Counted from the first letter of the stretch, positions 8,158 to 18,523 are shown. The stretch: 41,570 nt of DNA from Exilibacterium sp. (GCA_028280195.1 JANQMH010000013.1:1-41570), one strand, 5' to 3'. Numbers and translations: made by a program. The notes: generated by a model not told the origin, from the sequence alone.

Positions 8158-9198
8158 CTAGCCGGCAACGGCGGTCGATTCCCTGACGATCAGTCGCGAG
8201 GGGATCACCGCTTCGATATCGGTGCGCGGCGCAGCCCGCAGTATGCCGATCAGCAATTGCGTCGCCGCCTGCGCCATCGCCTTGATCGGCTGCTGAACGG
8301 TCGTCAGCGTCGGCCATATCTGCCGCGCCAGCGGAATATCATCGAAGCCGGCTATCGACAGCTCGGCCGGCATCCGAATGCCCATCTGATGGGCCACCAT
8401 CACTGCGCCCGCCGCCATATCGTCATTGCCGGCAAAAATGGCGCTCGGCGGTTTTTTGCGCTGCAGCAAGCGGCGCGCGCCGGCCTGGCCCGACTCGAAG
8501 GAGTTATAGCCCTGCACCACAAGGCTATCGGCCACCGCCAGTCCGGCTGCCTGCAGCGCGTCCCGGTAGCCTTCCAGCCGCTGCGCCATCGCCCGGTGCT
8601 GCGGGTGGCCGCAGATAAAACCGATCCGACTGTGCCCGAGGGAGAGCAAGTGCTCAGTCATCGAAAACGCCGCGCGGCGATCGTCGGTAACCACACCGGC
8701 GGCGCGCCTGCCGGTCTGTAGCGCGGCGATACTGACAAAAGGGATCTGCGCCCGCTCGAGCGCATCGACGATGATGCGGCTATCGGAAAGCGGCGGCGTC
8801 AGCAGCACCCCATCCATATTGGAGTGGCCGACCAGCCCGGTGATTTCTTCGCAAATGCCCGCCTGCTGGCAGTCACAGGGGTGAATCAGCAGATCGTAGC
8901 CCTGCTCGCGGCAACTCGCCAGCACGCCGTATTGCACATCGGTAATGTAGTTGGCGCTGGGGTTATCGTACAGCAGGCCGAGCAGGTAGGAACGGTCACC
9001 CGCCAGACTGCGGGCCGGGGCACTGGGCCGATAGTTGAGTGCACGCACGGCGCCGAGCACCTTTTCACGGGTACTCTGGCGCACATTGGGCTCATTGTTG
9101 ACGACACGGGAAACGGTTTTGATGGAAACGCCGGCCAGCCCGGCCACATCGTCGATGGTCGCGCGGGGCACGGTCAGCTGTCCGGCAGGCGGGGGCAC
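8158..9198 (-). CDS. LacI-family transcriptional regulator, probable sugar-responsive repressor of glucose catabolism
   Basis: A 346-residue LacI/GalR-family repressor. The N-terminal helix-turn-helix and hinge cover about residues 13-65 (TIDDVAGLAGVSIKTVSRVVNNEP), followed by a periplasmic-binding-protein-like ligand domain with a typical FAGNDDMAAGA segment and a GFDDIPLARQIWPTLTTVQQP end. The start is a GTG at 9198. It lies 15 bp downstream of zwf on the same strand and is probably cotranscribed. Two palindromes sharing GACAGCGCTGTC, with the CG-centred symmetry typical of LacI-family operators, lie in the zwf-glk intergenic region, so I infer that it controls zwf and glk. The effector is unknown. 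Confidence 0.9.
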   Translation of the reverse strand: MPPPAGQLTVPRATIDDVAGLAGVSIKTVSRVVNNEPNVRQSTREKVLGAVRALNYRPSAPARSLAGDRSYLLGLLYDNPSANYITDVQYGVLASCREQGYDLLIHPCDCQQAGICEEITGLVGHSNMDGVLLTPPLSDSRIIVDALERAQIPFVSIAALQTGRRAAGVVTDDRRAAFSMTEHLLSLGHSRIGFICGHPQHRAMAQRLEGYRDALQAAGLAVADSLVVQGYNSFESGQAGARRLLQRKKPPSAIFAGNDDMAAGAVMVAHQMGIRMPAELSIAGFDDIPLARQIWPTLTTVQQPIKAMAQAATQLLIGILRAAPRTDIEAVIPSRLIVRESTAVAG

Positions 9199-9213
9199 AG
9201 CCCGGTGCGGCGC

Positions 9214-10719
9214 CTATAAAACCGGCGCATGCCGATCGCCCCCGTGCCTGTCGCTGTCGCCCGCCTGAAACCAGCGGTTGCCGTCCGCCGCCACCAGATC
9301 ATCGGCGGCGTGAGGCCCCCAACTGGCGGCGCGATAAATATGCAGCGGACTGTAGCCACGGGCCCAGGCATCGACAATCGGGTCGGCCCACTGCCAGGCC
9401 CTGTCCACTTCGCGGCGGTGAATAAACAGGCTGGGATTGCCGTCGATGGCGTCGATCAACAGCCGCTTGTAGGCATCCCCGGCCTTGTAATTGAAGGTCT
9501 CGGCGAAATTCAGATTCAGCGCCACCGGCTTTAGCCCTTCGCGCTCGGCGTTGAATTTGTTGGTCATCAGTGTCAGCCGGATGCCCTCGTCGGGCTGCAG
9601 GCGGATATTGAGCCGGTTCGGCTCCAGCGAGTCGGCCAGCGGGCTGTCGTATACCGCGTGGGATACCGGCTTGAACTGCACCACAATCTCGGCAAAGCGC
9701 TGTTGCAGGCGCTTGCCGGTGCGCAGGTAAAACGGCACGCCGGCCCAGCGCCAGTTGTCGATATGGGCGCGGATGGCGACAAAGGTCTCCGTGGTGCTGC
9801 CCTGCCCCAATTCCTCGACATAGCTGGGCAGGCGCGCGCCGCTGCTGTCTTCACCGGCCACATACTGGCCGCGCACGGTAAACCGGGTGACCTGTTCACC
9901 CTCGATCGGCCGCAGCGCTTTCAGCACTTTGAGTTTTTCGTCGCGGATATTTTCCGCGTCGAGCTTGTGTGGCGGCTCCATCGCCACCAGGCACAACAAC
10001 TGCAGCAAATGGTTCTGCACCATGTCCCTGAGGGCCCCGGCGCGGTCGTAAAACCCCGCCCGCGCTTCCACGCCAACGGTTTCGGCGATGGTGATCTGTA
10101 CATGCTCTATGGTTTTGCTGTCCCACAAGTGCTCGAACAGTGAATTACTGAAGCGCAGCGCCAGCAGATTCTGCACGGTTTCCTTGCCGAGATAATGGTC
10201 GATACGGTAGATACCCGATTCGGGAAAGAATTCGCCGATTTCGGCATTGATGGCGCGGGCGGAGTCACCGTCGTAGCCGAGCGGCTTTTCCACCACCACG
10301 CGCGACTGCGCGGTGATCAGCTGCTTGTCGGCCAGGTGCTTGCAGGCCACGCCAAACAGATTTGGCGGAATAGCCAGGTAAAACAGTCGCACACAGGCGC
10401 GGTGCTGTCGCAGCCGCGCCGCAAAATCGTTCCAGCCGACCTGCAGATCACCGATATCCAGGCCCACGTAGTTCAGTCGCGCGCAAAACCGCGTCCAGAT
10501 TTCCGCCTGCCATTCGCCACTGAGCAGGTAGTTACGCAGCCCGTTCTGTACCTGCGCGCGCAGCGCCGGCGCGCCCGCCTCGCCCTGGTAAGTCAGAAAG
10601 ACCCGGCTGCTTTCGCTGAAGCGGTGCTCCAGCTCGCAGCGGTAAAGCGCCGGCAGCAGCTTGCGCAGTGACAGATCACCCATGCCGCCGAAAATAACGA
10701 TATCCACTTCCTGACTCAT
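9214..10719 (-). CDS. zwf: Glucose-6-phosphate 1-dehydrogenase
   Basis: This enzyme oxidises glucose 6-phosphate to 6-phosphogluconolactone with reduction of NAD(P)+. It is the entry step to the oxidative pentose phosphate and Entner-Doudoroff routes. The 501-residue product has the N-terminal nucleotide-binding motif FGGMGDLSLRKLLPALY (about 10-26), the EKPLG motif at 144-148 and the catalytic RIDHYLGKE at 172-180. Its length and ending are normal for the family. It diverges from glk across a 297-bp region with two LacI-type operators. The next step, 6-phosphogluconolactonase (14036-14749), is encoded nearby. The LacI regulator follows after 15 bp. Confidence 0.96.
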   Translation of the reverse strand: MSQEVDIVIFGGMGDLSLRKLLPALYRCELEHRFSESSRVFLTYQGEAGAPALRAQVQNGLRNYLLSGEWQAEIWTRFCARLNYVGLDIGDLQVGWNDFAARLRQHRACVRLFYLAIPPNLFGVACKHLADKQLITAQSRVVVEKPLGYDGDSARAINAEIGEFFPESGIYRIDHYLGKETVQNLLALRFSNSLFEHLWDSKTIEHVQITIAETVGVEARAGFYDRAGALRDMVQNHLLQLLCLVAMEPPHKLDAENIRDEKLKVLKALRPIEGEQVTRFTVRGQYVAGEDSSGARLPSYVEELGQGSTTETFVAIRAHIDNWRWAGVPFYLRTGKRLQQRFAEIVVQFKPVSHAVYDSPLADSLEPNRLNIRLQPDEGIRLTLMTNKFNAEREGLKPVALNLNFAETFNYKAGDAYKRLLIDAIDGNPSLFIHRREVDRAWQWADPIVDAWARGYSPLHIYRAASWGPHAADDLVAADGNRWFQAGDSDRHGGDRHAPVL

Positions 10720-10796
10720 ATATCCTGCCTTGCAAACTCCACCTCAACTCACACCCGGCCTTAAAATCTGCTATCAGGCGGTTCTGTCATTTTTCC

Positions 10797-10808
10797 GACA
10801 GCGCTGTC
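10797..10808. promoter_or_regulatory. LacI-type operator 1 (zwf-proximal)
   Basis: GACAGCGCTGTC is a perfect 12-bp palindrome with the central CG typical of LacI-family operators. It repeats the core of the larger palindrome at 10849-10884, centre to centre 64 bp, close to six helical turns. It is probably bound by the regulator at 8158-9198. Confidence 0.65.
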
Positions 10809-10848
10809 ATTACACAGATTCAATACCCATATTATTGTTTAAATTAGG

Positions 10849-10884
10849 CTAAACCCAATTGACAGCGCTGTCAATTGGGTTTAG
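10849..10884. promoter_or_regulatory. 36-bp perfect palindromic operator between zwf and glk
   Basis: All 18 base pairs of each arm match exactly around the centre at 10866/10867. The inner 14 bp TGACAGCGCTGTCA has the form of a LacI-family operator. Because the palindrome contains TTGACA on both strands, it also supplies -35 hexamers facing outward toward glk and zwf. Repressor binding here would block both promoters. Confidence 0.75.
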
Positions 10885-10887
10885 GAT
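10859..10887 (+). promoter_or_regulatory. Predicted sigma-70 promoter of glk
   Basis: TTGACA at 10859-10864 and TAGGAT at 10882-10887 are separated by exactly 17 bp. The -35 box lies within the 36-bp palindrome. By symmetry the opposite strand also has TTGACA with 17-bp spacing to TAGCCT, a weaker match that could serve zwf. Confidence 0.55.
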
Positions 10888-11016
10888 CGCGAAACAATGG
10901 CGCCCCGCATCCCGCCCGAATGCCAGCCGCAGGCAGCGAGTGGTCCGACTTGGCGGATACCGTCCAGGTCCAACTGCTGCCTTATCGGCAAAACCCACGA
11001 AATGAAGGTGGACACA

Positions 11017-12015
11017 GTGAGTTCTCTTCTGGTCGCCGATATCGGCGGCACTAATGCCCGCCTCGGCCTGGCGCAAAAACGCGCAGGCGGCGGCTTCGCC
11101 ATCGGTGCCCAACACACGCTGAAGTGCAGCGACTTTGCCAGTCCGGCCGCGCTGGTCGAGGCCTACCTGAACCGGCTTGCCGGCGGTGCGCAGGGCAAAC
11201 AAACGCCCCGCTACGCCAGCCTGGCGGTAGCCGGCCCGGTGAAAAACAATATTATCGATATGACCAATCACGCCTGGCGCTGCTCCGGCGACGAACTGTG
11301 CCGGCTGTTGGGATTCGATCTGGTCAAAGTCCTCAACGACTGGGCCGCCATGGCCTACGCCGCACCTTTTCTCGGGCGCGACGATACCGAAACGCTCTAT
11401 CAGGCACAGCCCGAACCCGGCGGTGTATTCGCGCTGATGGGACCCGGCACCGGCTTTGGCGCCTCGGCCCTGAAGCCGGTCGGGGGCGGCTACGAAATCC
11501 TCCCCAGCGAAGGTGGTCATGTCGCCTTTGCACCCGGCAATATGCAGGAACTGGCGCTGCTGAAACTGCTGCTGCAGGAGCGGGAATATGTCAGTGTGGA
11601 AGATCTGCTTTCCGGCGCCGGCCTGGTCAATATATACCGCGGTCTGGCGACACTCGCCGGCCGGCCTGCGGAGCCTAAACAACCGAGTGATATCAGCGCT
11701 GCGGCCCTGGCCGGCAGCGACCCGGCCTGCGTCGAGACCTTGACCCTGTTTTGCAATGTCCTGGGCGCGGTGGCCGGCGACAAAGCTCTGGACTACTACG
11801 CCAGCGGCGGCGTCTTCATCGGCGGCGGCATCGTGCCGCGGTTTGCCGATTTTCTCAAGCAAACCGATTTTCTCGCACGCTTCCAGAACAAAGGTGTGAT
11901 GCAACAGCTGATGGCGCAGATCCCGATACATCTGATCAAAACTGACAATGCGGCGCTGATCGGCTGCGCCGCCTGGCTACAGACCTCTATCGAGCAGCAG
12001 GCTGCTATCGATTAG
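11017..12015 (+). CDS. glk: Glucokinase
   Basis: This enzyme phosphorylates glucose to glucose 6-phosphate, the substrate of Zwf. The product has the ROK/glucokinase phosphate-binding motif DIGGTNARLGLA at its start, the LNDWAAMAYA segment with the catalytic aspartate, and GPGTGFGASAL and LPSEGGHVAFAP motifs typical of bacterial Glk. The frame opens at 10897. I prefer the GTG at 11017, preceded by AAGGTG at good spacing, because it gives the usual short N-terminus (MSSLLVADIGG) of about 332 residues. An ATG at 11002 is the alternative. It diverges from zwf under the shared palindrome and ends before a clear terminator at 12051-12091. Confidence 0.93.
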   Translation: MSSLLVADIGGTNARLGLAQKRAGGGFAIGAQHTLKCSDFASPAALVEAYLNRLAGGAQGKQTPRYASLAVAGPVKNNIIDMTNHAWRCSGDELCRLLGFDLVKVLNDWAAMAYAAPFLGRDDTETLYQAQPEPGGVFALMGPGTGFGASALKPVGGGYEILPSEGGHVAFAPGNMQELALLKLLLQEREYVSVEDLLSGAGLVNIYRGLATLAGRPAEPKQPSDISAAALAGSDPACVETLTLFCNVLGAVAGDKALDYYASGGVFIGGGIVPRFADFLKQTDFLARFQNKGVMQQLMAQIPIHLIKTDNAALIGCAAWLQTSIEQQAAID

Positions 12016-12050
12016 ACCCCGCAGCAAAAACTTCGACCTTCTTCGTGTTT

Positions 12051-12091
12051 AGGCGCCCTTAACCATCTCATTCAAAGGGCGCCTTTTTTTT
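12051..12091 (+). terminator. Rho-independent terminator of glk
   Basis: AGGCGCCCTT (12051-12060) pairs with AAGGGCGCCT (12075-12084) over a 14-nt loop and is followed by a run of seven to eight T residues. It lies 36 bp beyond the glk stop. No T-run exists on the opposite strand, so it serves glk only. Confidence 0.9.
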
Positions 12092-12213
12092 CCGCTGCCT
12101 GTACGTCTGCAAAAACTATTGGCCATATAAAAACGAACGCTTTCCCGCCCGGGGTCTGCGCACCGATAACCCCGTAGATGGGTTTAGCAGCGCGCACCGC
12201 TACAGCATGTTGC

Positions 12214-14025
<1,812 letters not shown>

Positions 14026-14035
14026 GTTCTACTCC

Positions 14036-14749
14036 TCAAGGATACCAGTGCACGGTGACCGGCACCCGGGTTTGAAACAATACGCCGCGTACCGGCATGG
14101 CGGCGATATCACCTCCCGCCGCGGCCTGCTGGTAGACGGCAAGTTTATCGTCGCCTTTCAAGACCAGGTCGATCTGCCGGCTGCGCAACAGTCGCGGCAG
14201 GGTCATCGACAGGCGCGCATGGGGCGCGGCCGACGGCTTCACCGCCAGACAGTGGCGCGCCGGCGCACCGGCCAGCCCTGCGGCAAGTTCCGGCGCACAG
14301 GGGAACAGCGACGCGGTATGGCCGTCGTCGCCCATGCCCAGCAACAGCAAATCAAAATCGTCTGCGATGCCGGCCAGCTGCCGGTCCATGGCGGCGGCAT
14401 CGGCATCGATATCACCGCTGTAGGGATAGGGGATGAAGTGCGCCGCGGCGGCCGGCCCTGCCAGCAGATGCTGCCTGACCAGCCCGACATTGCTGCCCTC
14501 ACTGTCAGGCGGCAGCCAGCGCTCGTCCGCCAGCAACACCGTCACCTGCTGCCAGGCGAGATCCCGACTGGCAAGAGCCTGAAACAGGGGTATCGGGGTC
14601 CTGCCTCCGGAAACCACCAGCCTGGCGCGACCGCGATCGGCAATGGCGCGCTGCAAGTGCCCGACCACGCGGGCACTGAGAGATTGGATAAACGCATCCG
14701 CGGCAGGATGCTTCAGCAGGGAAACCCCGGCATCGACATGGTCGCTCAC
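14036..14749 (-). CDS. pgl: 6-Phosphogluconolactonase
   Basis: This enzyme hydrolyses 6-phosphogluconolactone to 6-phosphogluconate, linking Zwf to Edd. The 237-residue product belongs to the NagB/RpiA-like sugar isomerase superfamily. VVSGGRTPIPLFQAL (about 43-57), VLLADERWLPPDSEGSNVGLV (about 68-88) and LLLGMGDDGHTASLFP (about 132-147) are the family motifs. The start is a GTG at 14749 preceded by AAGGGA. It is the first gene of the pgl-edd operon and diverges from hexR, with two HexR-like palindromes between. Confidence 0.94.
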   Translation of the reverse strand: MSDHVDAGVSLLKHPAADAFIQSLSARVVGHLQRAIADRGRARLVVSGGRTPIPLFQALASRDLAWQQVTVLLADERWLPPDSEGSNVGLVRQHLLAGPAAAAHFIPYPYSGDIDADAAAMDRQLAGIADDFDLLLLGMGDDGHTASLFPCAPELAAGLAGAPARHCLAVKPSAAPHARLSMTLPRLLRSRQIDLVLKGDDKLAVYQQAAAGGDIAAMPVRGVLFQTRVPVTVHWYP

Positions 14750-14823
14750 AACAATCCCTTTACGATTAGAAAGTTAGCCTGCCTGACGATAGCTGCAGCA
14801 CGGGCTTGAAGATATTACCTGCG

Positions 14824-14840
14824 ATGTAATTCAGTTACCA
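14824..14840. promoter_or_regulatory. Second, imperfect HexR-like box
   Basis: ATGTAATTCAGTTACCA resembles the perfect HexR palindrome at 14877-14893 with a few mismatches. The centres are 53 bp apart, about five helical turns, so the two sites face the same side of the DNA between pgl and hexR. Confidence 0.5.
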
Positions 14841-14876
14841 ATTTTGGCGATTAATGGCCATAATAGCAAGCAATTA

Positions 14877-14893
14877 TTGTAATTAAATTACAA
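14877..14893. promoter_or_regulatory. HexR operator
   Basis: TTGTAATTAAATTACAA is a perfect 17-bp palindrome matching the known HexR box of gammaproteobacteria (TGTAATTAAATTACA type). It lies between hexR and the pgl-edd operon. HexR is released by KDPG in characterised species, so the product of Edd would induce the pathway. Confidence 0.88.
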
Positions 14894-14945
14894 ATAACCC
14901 AAACTAGCGCTTGTCACCGGCGCGATATGTCGCGGAAAACTGTCT

Positions 14946-15791
14946 ATGAGTATCTTGCAAACACTGCAAAGCGAGCTGCAAAGCCTCAGTAATGCCGAGC
15001 GGCGTATTGCCGAGATCGTGCTGGCGGAACCCGAATCGGTTATCCATAGCAGCACCGCCAATCTGGCCCGGCGCGCCGATGTCAGCGATCCGACCGTAGC
15101 GAGATTCTGCCGCAGCCTCGGCTTTGGCGGCTTTCCGGCCTTCAAAGTCTCGCTGGCACAGAGCCTCGCCCGCGGTGCGCCCTATCTGTCCCGGGCAGTA
15201 TCACCCGGTGATGACACCGACAGCTATGTCAACAAACTGATCGACGCAACCAGTGCCGCTCTGGAGGCCGTAAGGGCGCAGCTCGACCGCAGTGCGGTAG
15301 AGCGCGCGGTTGCCGCTCTGGCCGGCGCGCGGCGGCTGGAGATCTACGGCATGGGCGCCAGCGCCGCCATCGCCCAGGACGCCCAGCACCGGTTTTTCCG
15401 CCTCGGCAAACCGGTAATCGCCTATGAAGACAATCTGAAACAGCGCATGGCCGCAGCGGCCGCCGACGCCGGCAGCGCCCTGTTGCTGCTGTCGTTTACC
15501 GGCCGCACCCGCGCCCTGTTGGAGGTCGCCGATATCGCCCGCCAGAGCAGCGCGGCGGTACTGGCCATCACCGCCCCGGCCTCGCCGCTGGCGGCGCGCT
15601 GCGATACGGCGATCACCATCGACAGCAGTTGGGAAGACACCACTCTCTACACCCCGATGACCAGCCGTATTGCCTTTCTGTCCATCGTCGATATCCTCGC
15701 TACCGGCGTGGCACTGCAGCTGGGGGAGCGGCTCGAACCGCAGTTGCGCCGGGTCAAGGAGAGCCTGCTGGCGACTAAAGTCGATAGCTAG
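14946..15791 (+). CDS. hexR: HexR, RpiR-family regulator of central carbon metabolism
   Basis: A 281-residue RpiR-family regulator. The N-terminal helix-turn-helix (about 1-77) includes NLARRADVSDPTVARFCRSLGFGGFPAFK, and a SIS sugar-phosphate domain follows (about 120-250; IYGMGASAAIAQDAQHRFFRLG and LLSFTGRTRALLEVA). HexR binds KDPG through the SIS domain and controls zwf, pgl, edd, glk and central carbon genes in Pseudomonas and Shewanella. Its place opposite pgl-edd and the perfect HexR box at 14877-14893 support the name. It is likely autoregulated. The stop is followed at once by a long imperfect hairpin (15791-15862). Confidence 0.93.
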   Translation: MSILQTLQSELQSLSNAERRIAEIVLAEPESVIHSSTANLARRADVSDPTVARFCRSLGFGGFPAFKVSLAQSLARGAPYLSRAVSPGDDTDSYVNKLIDATSAALEAVRAQLDRSAVERAVAALAGARRLEIYGMGASAAIAQDAQHRFFRLGKPVIAYEDNLKQRMAAAAADAGSALLLLSFTGRTRALLEVADIARQSSAAVLAITAPASPLAARCDTAITIDSSWEDTTLYTPMTSRIAFLSIVDILATGVALQLGERLEPQLRRVKESLLATKVDS

Positions 15792-15862
15792 TGTCCAGTC
15801 CCGTAAATAACGCTCCAGCAAATTGGGGGTTCCGATGAAGCGCTATTTACGGGACTGAACAC
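15791..15862. repeat. 24-bp imperfect inverted repeat (MITE-like or terminator hairpin)
   Basis: Arms 15791-15814 and 15839-15862 match with two mismatches over 24 bp, enclosing a 24-nt loop. It begins at the last base of the hexR stop codon. There is no T-run on either side, so it is not a standard terminator. The ends read GTGTCCAGTCCCG and CGGGACTGAACAC, which look like transposon-style terminal repeats, but no transposase or target duplication is visible. Confidence 0.65.
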
Positions 15863-15934
15863 CACGGCCGAACTTTCCGCACCCGGACTCTATCTAATTG
15901 CTACAATTGCCCGATACTTGCGCGGAATGACAGT

Positions 15935-18523
15935 GTGAAAAAAAGTGTAACGATTGCCGGTCTGCTGCTTGTCGGGCTAGTTTGTACGGGCGCACTGGGG
16001 CTGTATATCTTCCGCGAGGCGGTGGCAACCGCAGCGGCCAAGCGGGCACTGGCGGGCACCCCCGTCAGCCTGCAGCACCTGCAGGGCCTGACGCTCAACT
16101 GGCACAGCGCGCAGATCGAGGCACTGTCGCTGCAGGTCGAAGGCGCAACCGAAGCCATTGCCATTCGCAATCTGCAGGCACACTTTACGCTGACTGATCC
16201 CGGCTTGACACGAGTAGAGATCGGCCACCTCTCACTCCCGGCTTTCAGCGGCGATACGGACAGCGGCGCGGACAGTTCGGCACCGCTGCTCAGCGATATG
16301 CTGCGCATTCTAGATACGCTGCCGCTGCCGGCTGTGGATATCGACACCATAGACCTGGCGCAGCGGGCCGTTGCCGAGCAGTTGCAGTGGCAACGCGGCA
16401 ACGGCGGCCAGACACTGGCGCTCAGGCGAGGCGAGCTGCTGGCGCAAGTCAGTACCGCCATCGACGACAGCGCCGCAGACATTGCCGGGGCCAGCGCAGA
16501 TATTCACCTGCGTCTCGGCAAGCGCACCCTGGCCGAAGCCAGCCTGCGGTTACAAAGATCATCGCCAGAATCATCGCCAAGGTCATCGCCGAGGTCATCG
16601 CAAAGTAACGGCCACTACTATCGCGCCACAGCGACACTGCAGACCCACAGCGACGACTGGCAAAACACACTGGCAACGCTCGGACTGCCGCTGCCGATGC
16701 CGGCACAGCTCAGCGATATCCGCGGCAGGCTCAAGCTGGCGCTGCGGGCAGATATCCCCGACGATCTGAACGATTTGCTAAAGCAAACACTCACTATCGC
16801 CGTCACGCCGGATACCGACATCGCCCTCGTCTATACAGACAAGGCACTGCCCGCAGGGCCACTGCAGCTGCAGCTAAAAGCCAGCAGTCCTGCGGACCTG
16901 GTTTTTACCTCGCAAGACACCGTGGTCGCCGAAGCCCGTATACCCGCCATCGACCTGTCGCTGACAGATATGCAAAGCGAAACAGCGGCCGCGATCGAGT
17001 TGCGATCGATCCTTTGCCGGCAACATGCGCTGCCGGCCTGCAGCGCCGATATCGTTACCGCCCTGTCCGGCGCGGCGCTGCAGCTGGGGGATATCGAGCT
17101 GCAGTCCCTGCAGGCGGCGGCCACTGCGAAACTGAGTAGCAGTGGAGAACGGCTCAGCATCACCATCGCACCGGGACAACTGCTGCATGTGGGCCGGCTG
17201 GCCAGCGGCACCGCGGCACTCAGCGGCCTGACGGCAACCGCTACCTCGCCACTGCTGCTGTCGGTCGACGGTGGCCAGGGCACAGTGTCGCTGCAGGGCG
17301 GCGGCCTCGAGGTCGATCTGCCGGATGCGGCGCTGGACGGCAACAGACTTCAGAGTAAGCTGATACTCGATGATATCGCGCTGAGCCGGGGTGACGACCT
17401 GTCTTTCACGGCGCAGGTCACCGCGCCGATGCTCGGCCTGGATATACCCGGCCAGCCGCTGCCGGGCTTTGCGATGCGCGGCAAGATCGAACTGAACGGC
17501 GCTGTGCTGGCGCTGGAAAGCTGGCTGGACAGTGACAAGGGGCGGCCGCTGCTGGCGATTGCGGGCCGGCACGACCTTGCCTCCCGGGCCGGCGACGCCA
17601 CCATACGCTCGCCGGCGCTGTCGTTCGATCAGGCCGGCAACAGTTTGTCAAAGCACTTCAGCCGCTGGCCGCTGCCGCTGGACATTGTCAATGGCAGCTG
17701 GCGACTGCGCTCCCGGCTGGCCTGGCGGCAGAACGGAGACGACTTGATGCTGAGCGGTGAGATCAGCAGTGACGCCGAGCAACTTGCCGGCAATTACATG
17801 GACTATGCCTTTGTCGACCTGAACAGTGCCGTCGAAATCGGGATAGAGGCTGTCGATCGACTGATCACTACCAAACCCGCCGCCCTGAGCATCGGCAAGC
17901 TGGATATCGGCATGCCAGTCGAGCGACTGCGCCTGAGCGCTTCTTTCGACACCCAGCAACAGCGCATGGAACTGCACAACTTCGACGCCGAGGTGCTCGG
18001 CGGCCGGATATCGGCGGCGGATATCGTGCACCAGCTGGCGGCACAGGATACCGTTGCCAGCCTCTCGATCGACCGTATCGAACTCGGAGAGCTGGTGCTG
18101 CTAGCGGCCGCCGAGGAAATCTCCGCCAGCGGCCGGGTCAGCGGCGAACTGCCCTTTACCATCAGCCGCGACGGCCTGCGCATAGAACAGGGCCGGCTGA
18201 GCGCAATTGAGCCGGGCGGGGTGCTCAATTACCGGCCGGACGCCGCCACACTGCAGACCATTGCCGCCAACCCCACGACCAAGTTTGCCTATGACGTGCT
18301 CAATAACTACCACTTCTCCACCCTCGACACTGAAATTCAATACCGGCCCGATGGCTGGACCCTGCTGACAAACCGCATGTACGGCATCAACCCCGACCTC
18401 AACAGCGGCCAGGCCATCAAGCTCAACCCCAGGATCGAGATCAATGCACTGGATACCCTGCGCAGCCTGCGGGTCGGCCGCACCGTGTCGGATTTTTTCG
18501 AGGCCCAACTGGACAAACCCTGA
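15935..18523 (+). CDS. ydbH: YdbH-family AsmA-like inter-membrane phospholipid transport protein
   Basis: An 862-residue protein with one N-terminal membrane helix (about 5-26, VTIAGLLLVGLVCTGALGLYIF) and a long periplasmic region of beta-rich AsmA/TamB-type repeats. The end (about 690-850) carries the conserved YdbH block including SGELPFTISRDGLRIEQGRL and GGVLNYRPD. In E. coli YdbH works beside TamB and YhdP to carry phospholipids from inner to outer membrane. YnbE binds its C-terminal end and YdbL modulates that binding. The same three genes follow in order here, which makes the name firm. The start is a GTG at 15935. A four-copy 12-bp repeat (16556-16604) adds a Ser/Pro/Arg stretch near residue 208. 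Confidence 0.9.
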   Translation: MKKSVTIAGLLLVGLVCTGALGLYIFREAVATAAAKRALAGTPVSLQHLQGLTLNWHSAQIEALSLQVEGATEAIAIRNLQAHFTLTDPGLTRVEIGHLSLPAFSGDTDSGADSSAPLLSDMLRILDTLPLPAVDIDTIDLAQRAVAEQLQWQRGNGGQTLALRRGELLAQVSTAIDDSAADIAGASADIHLRLGKRTLAEASLRLQRSSPESSPRSSPRSSQSNGHYYRATATLQTHSDDWQNTLATLGLPLPMPAQLSDIRGRLKLALRADIPDDLNDLLKQTLTIAVTPDTDIALVYTDKALPAGPLQLQLKASSPADLVFTSQDTVVAEARIPAIDLSLTDMQSETAAAIELRSILCRQHALPACSADIVTALSGAALQLGDIELQSLQAAATAKLSSSGERLSITIAPGQLLHVGRLASGTAALSGLTATATSPLLLSVDGGQGTVSLQGGGLEVDLPDAALDGNRLQSKLILDDIALSRGDDLSFTAQVTAPMLGLDIPGQPLPGFAMRGKIELNGAVLALESWLDSDKGRPLLAIAGRHDLASRAGDATIRSPALSFDQAGNSLSKHFSRWPLPLDIVNGSWRLRSRLAWRQNGDDLMLSGEISSDAEQLAGNYMDYAFVDLNSAVEIGIEAVDRLITTKPAALSIGKLDIGMPVERLRLSASFDTQQQRMELHNFDAEVLGGRISAADIVHQLAAQDTVASLSIDRIELGELVLLAAAEEISASGRVSGELPFTISRDGLRIEQGRLSAIEPGGVLNYRPDAATLQTIAANPTTKFAYDVLNNYHFSTLDTEIQYRPDGWTLLTNRMYGINPDLNSGQAIKLNPRIEINALDTLRSLRVGRTVSDFFEAQLDKP
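16556..16604 (+). repeat. Four-copy 12-bp tandem repeat inside ydbH
   Basis: The unit (A/G)G(A/T)TCATCGCCA-like occurs four times in tandem and encodes a run of Ser-Ser-Pro-Arg/Glu residues in YdbH. Copy changes would keep the frame because 12 is a multiple of three. It is probably a flexible loop and could vary in length between strains. Confidence 0.7.

Noticed and set aside
10849-11931. Long open frame on the minus strand opposite glk (360 codons)
   Set aside because: It is a shadow of the GC-rich glk gene; the plus frame has the full set of glucokinase motifs and the antisense product resembles nothing I know.
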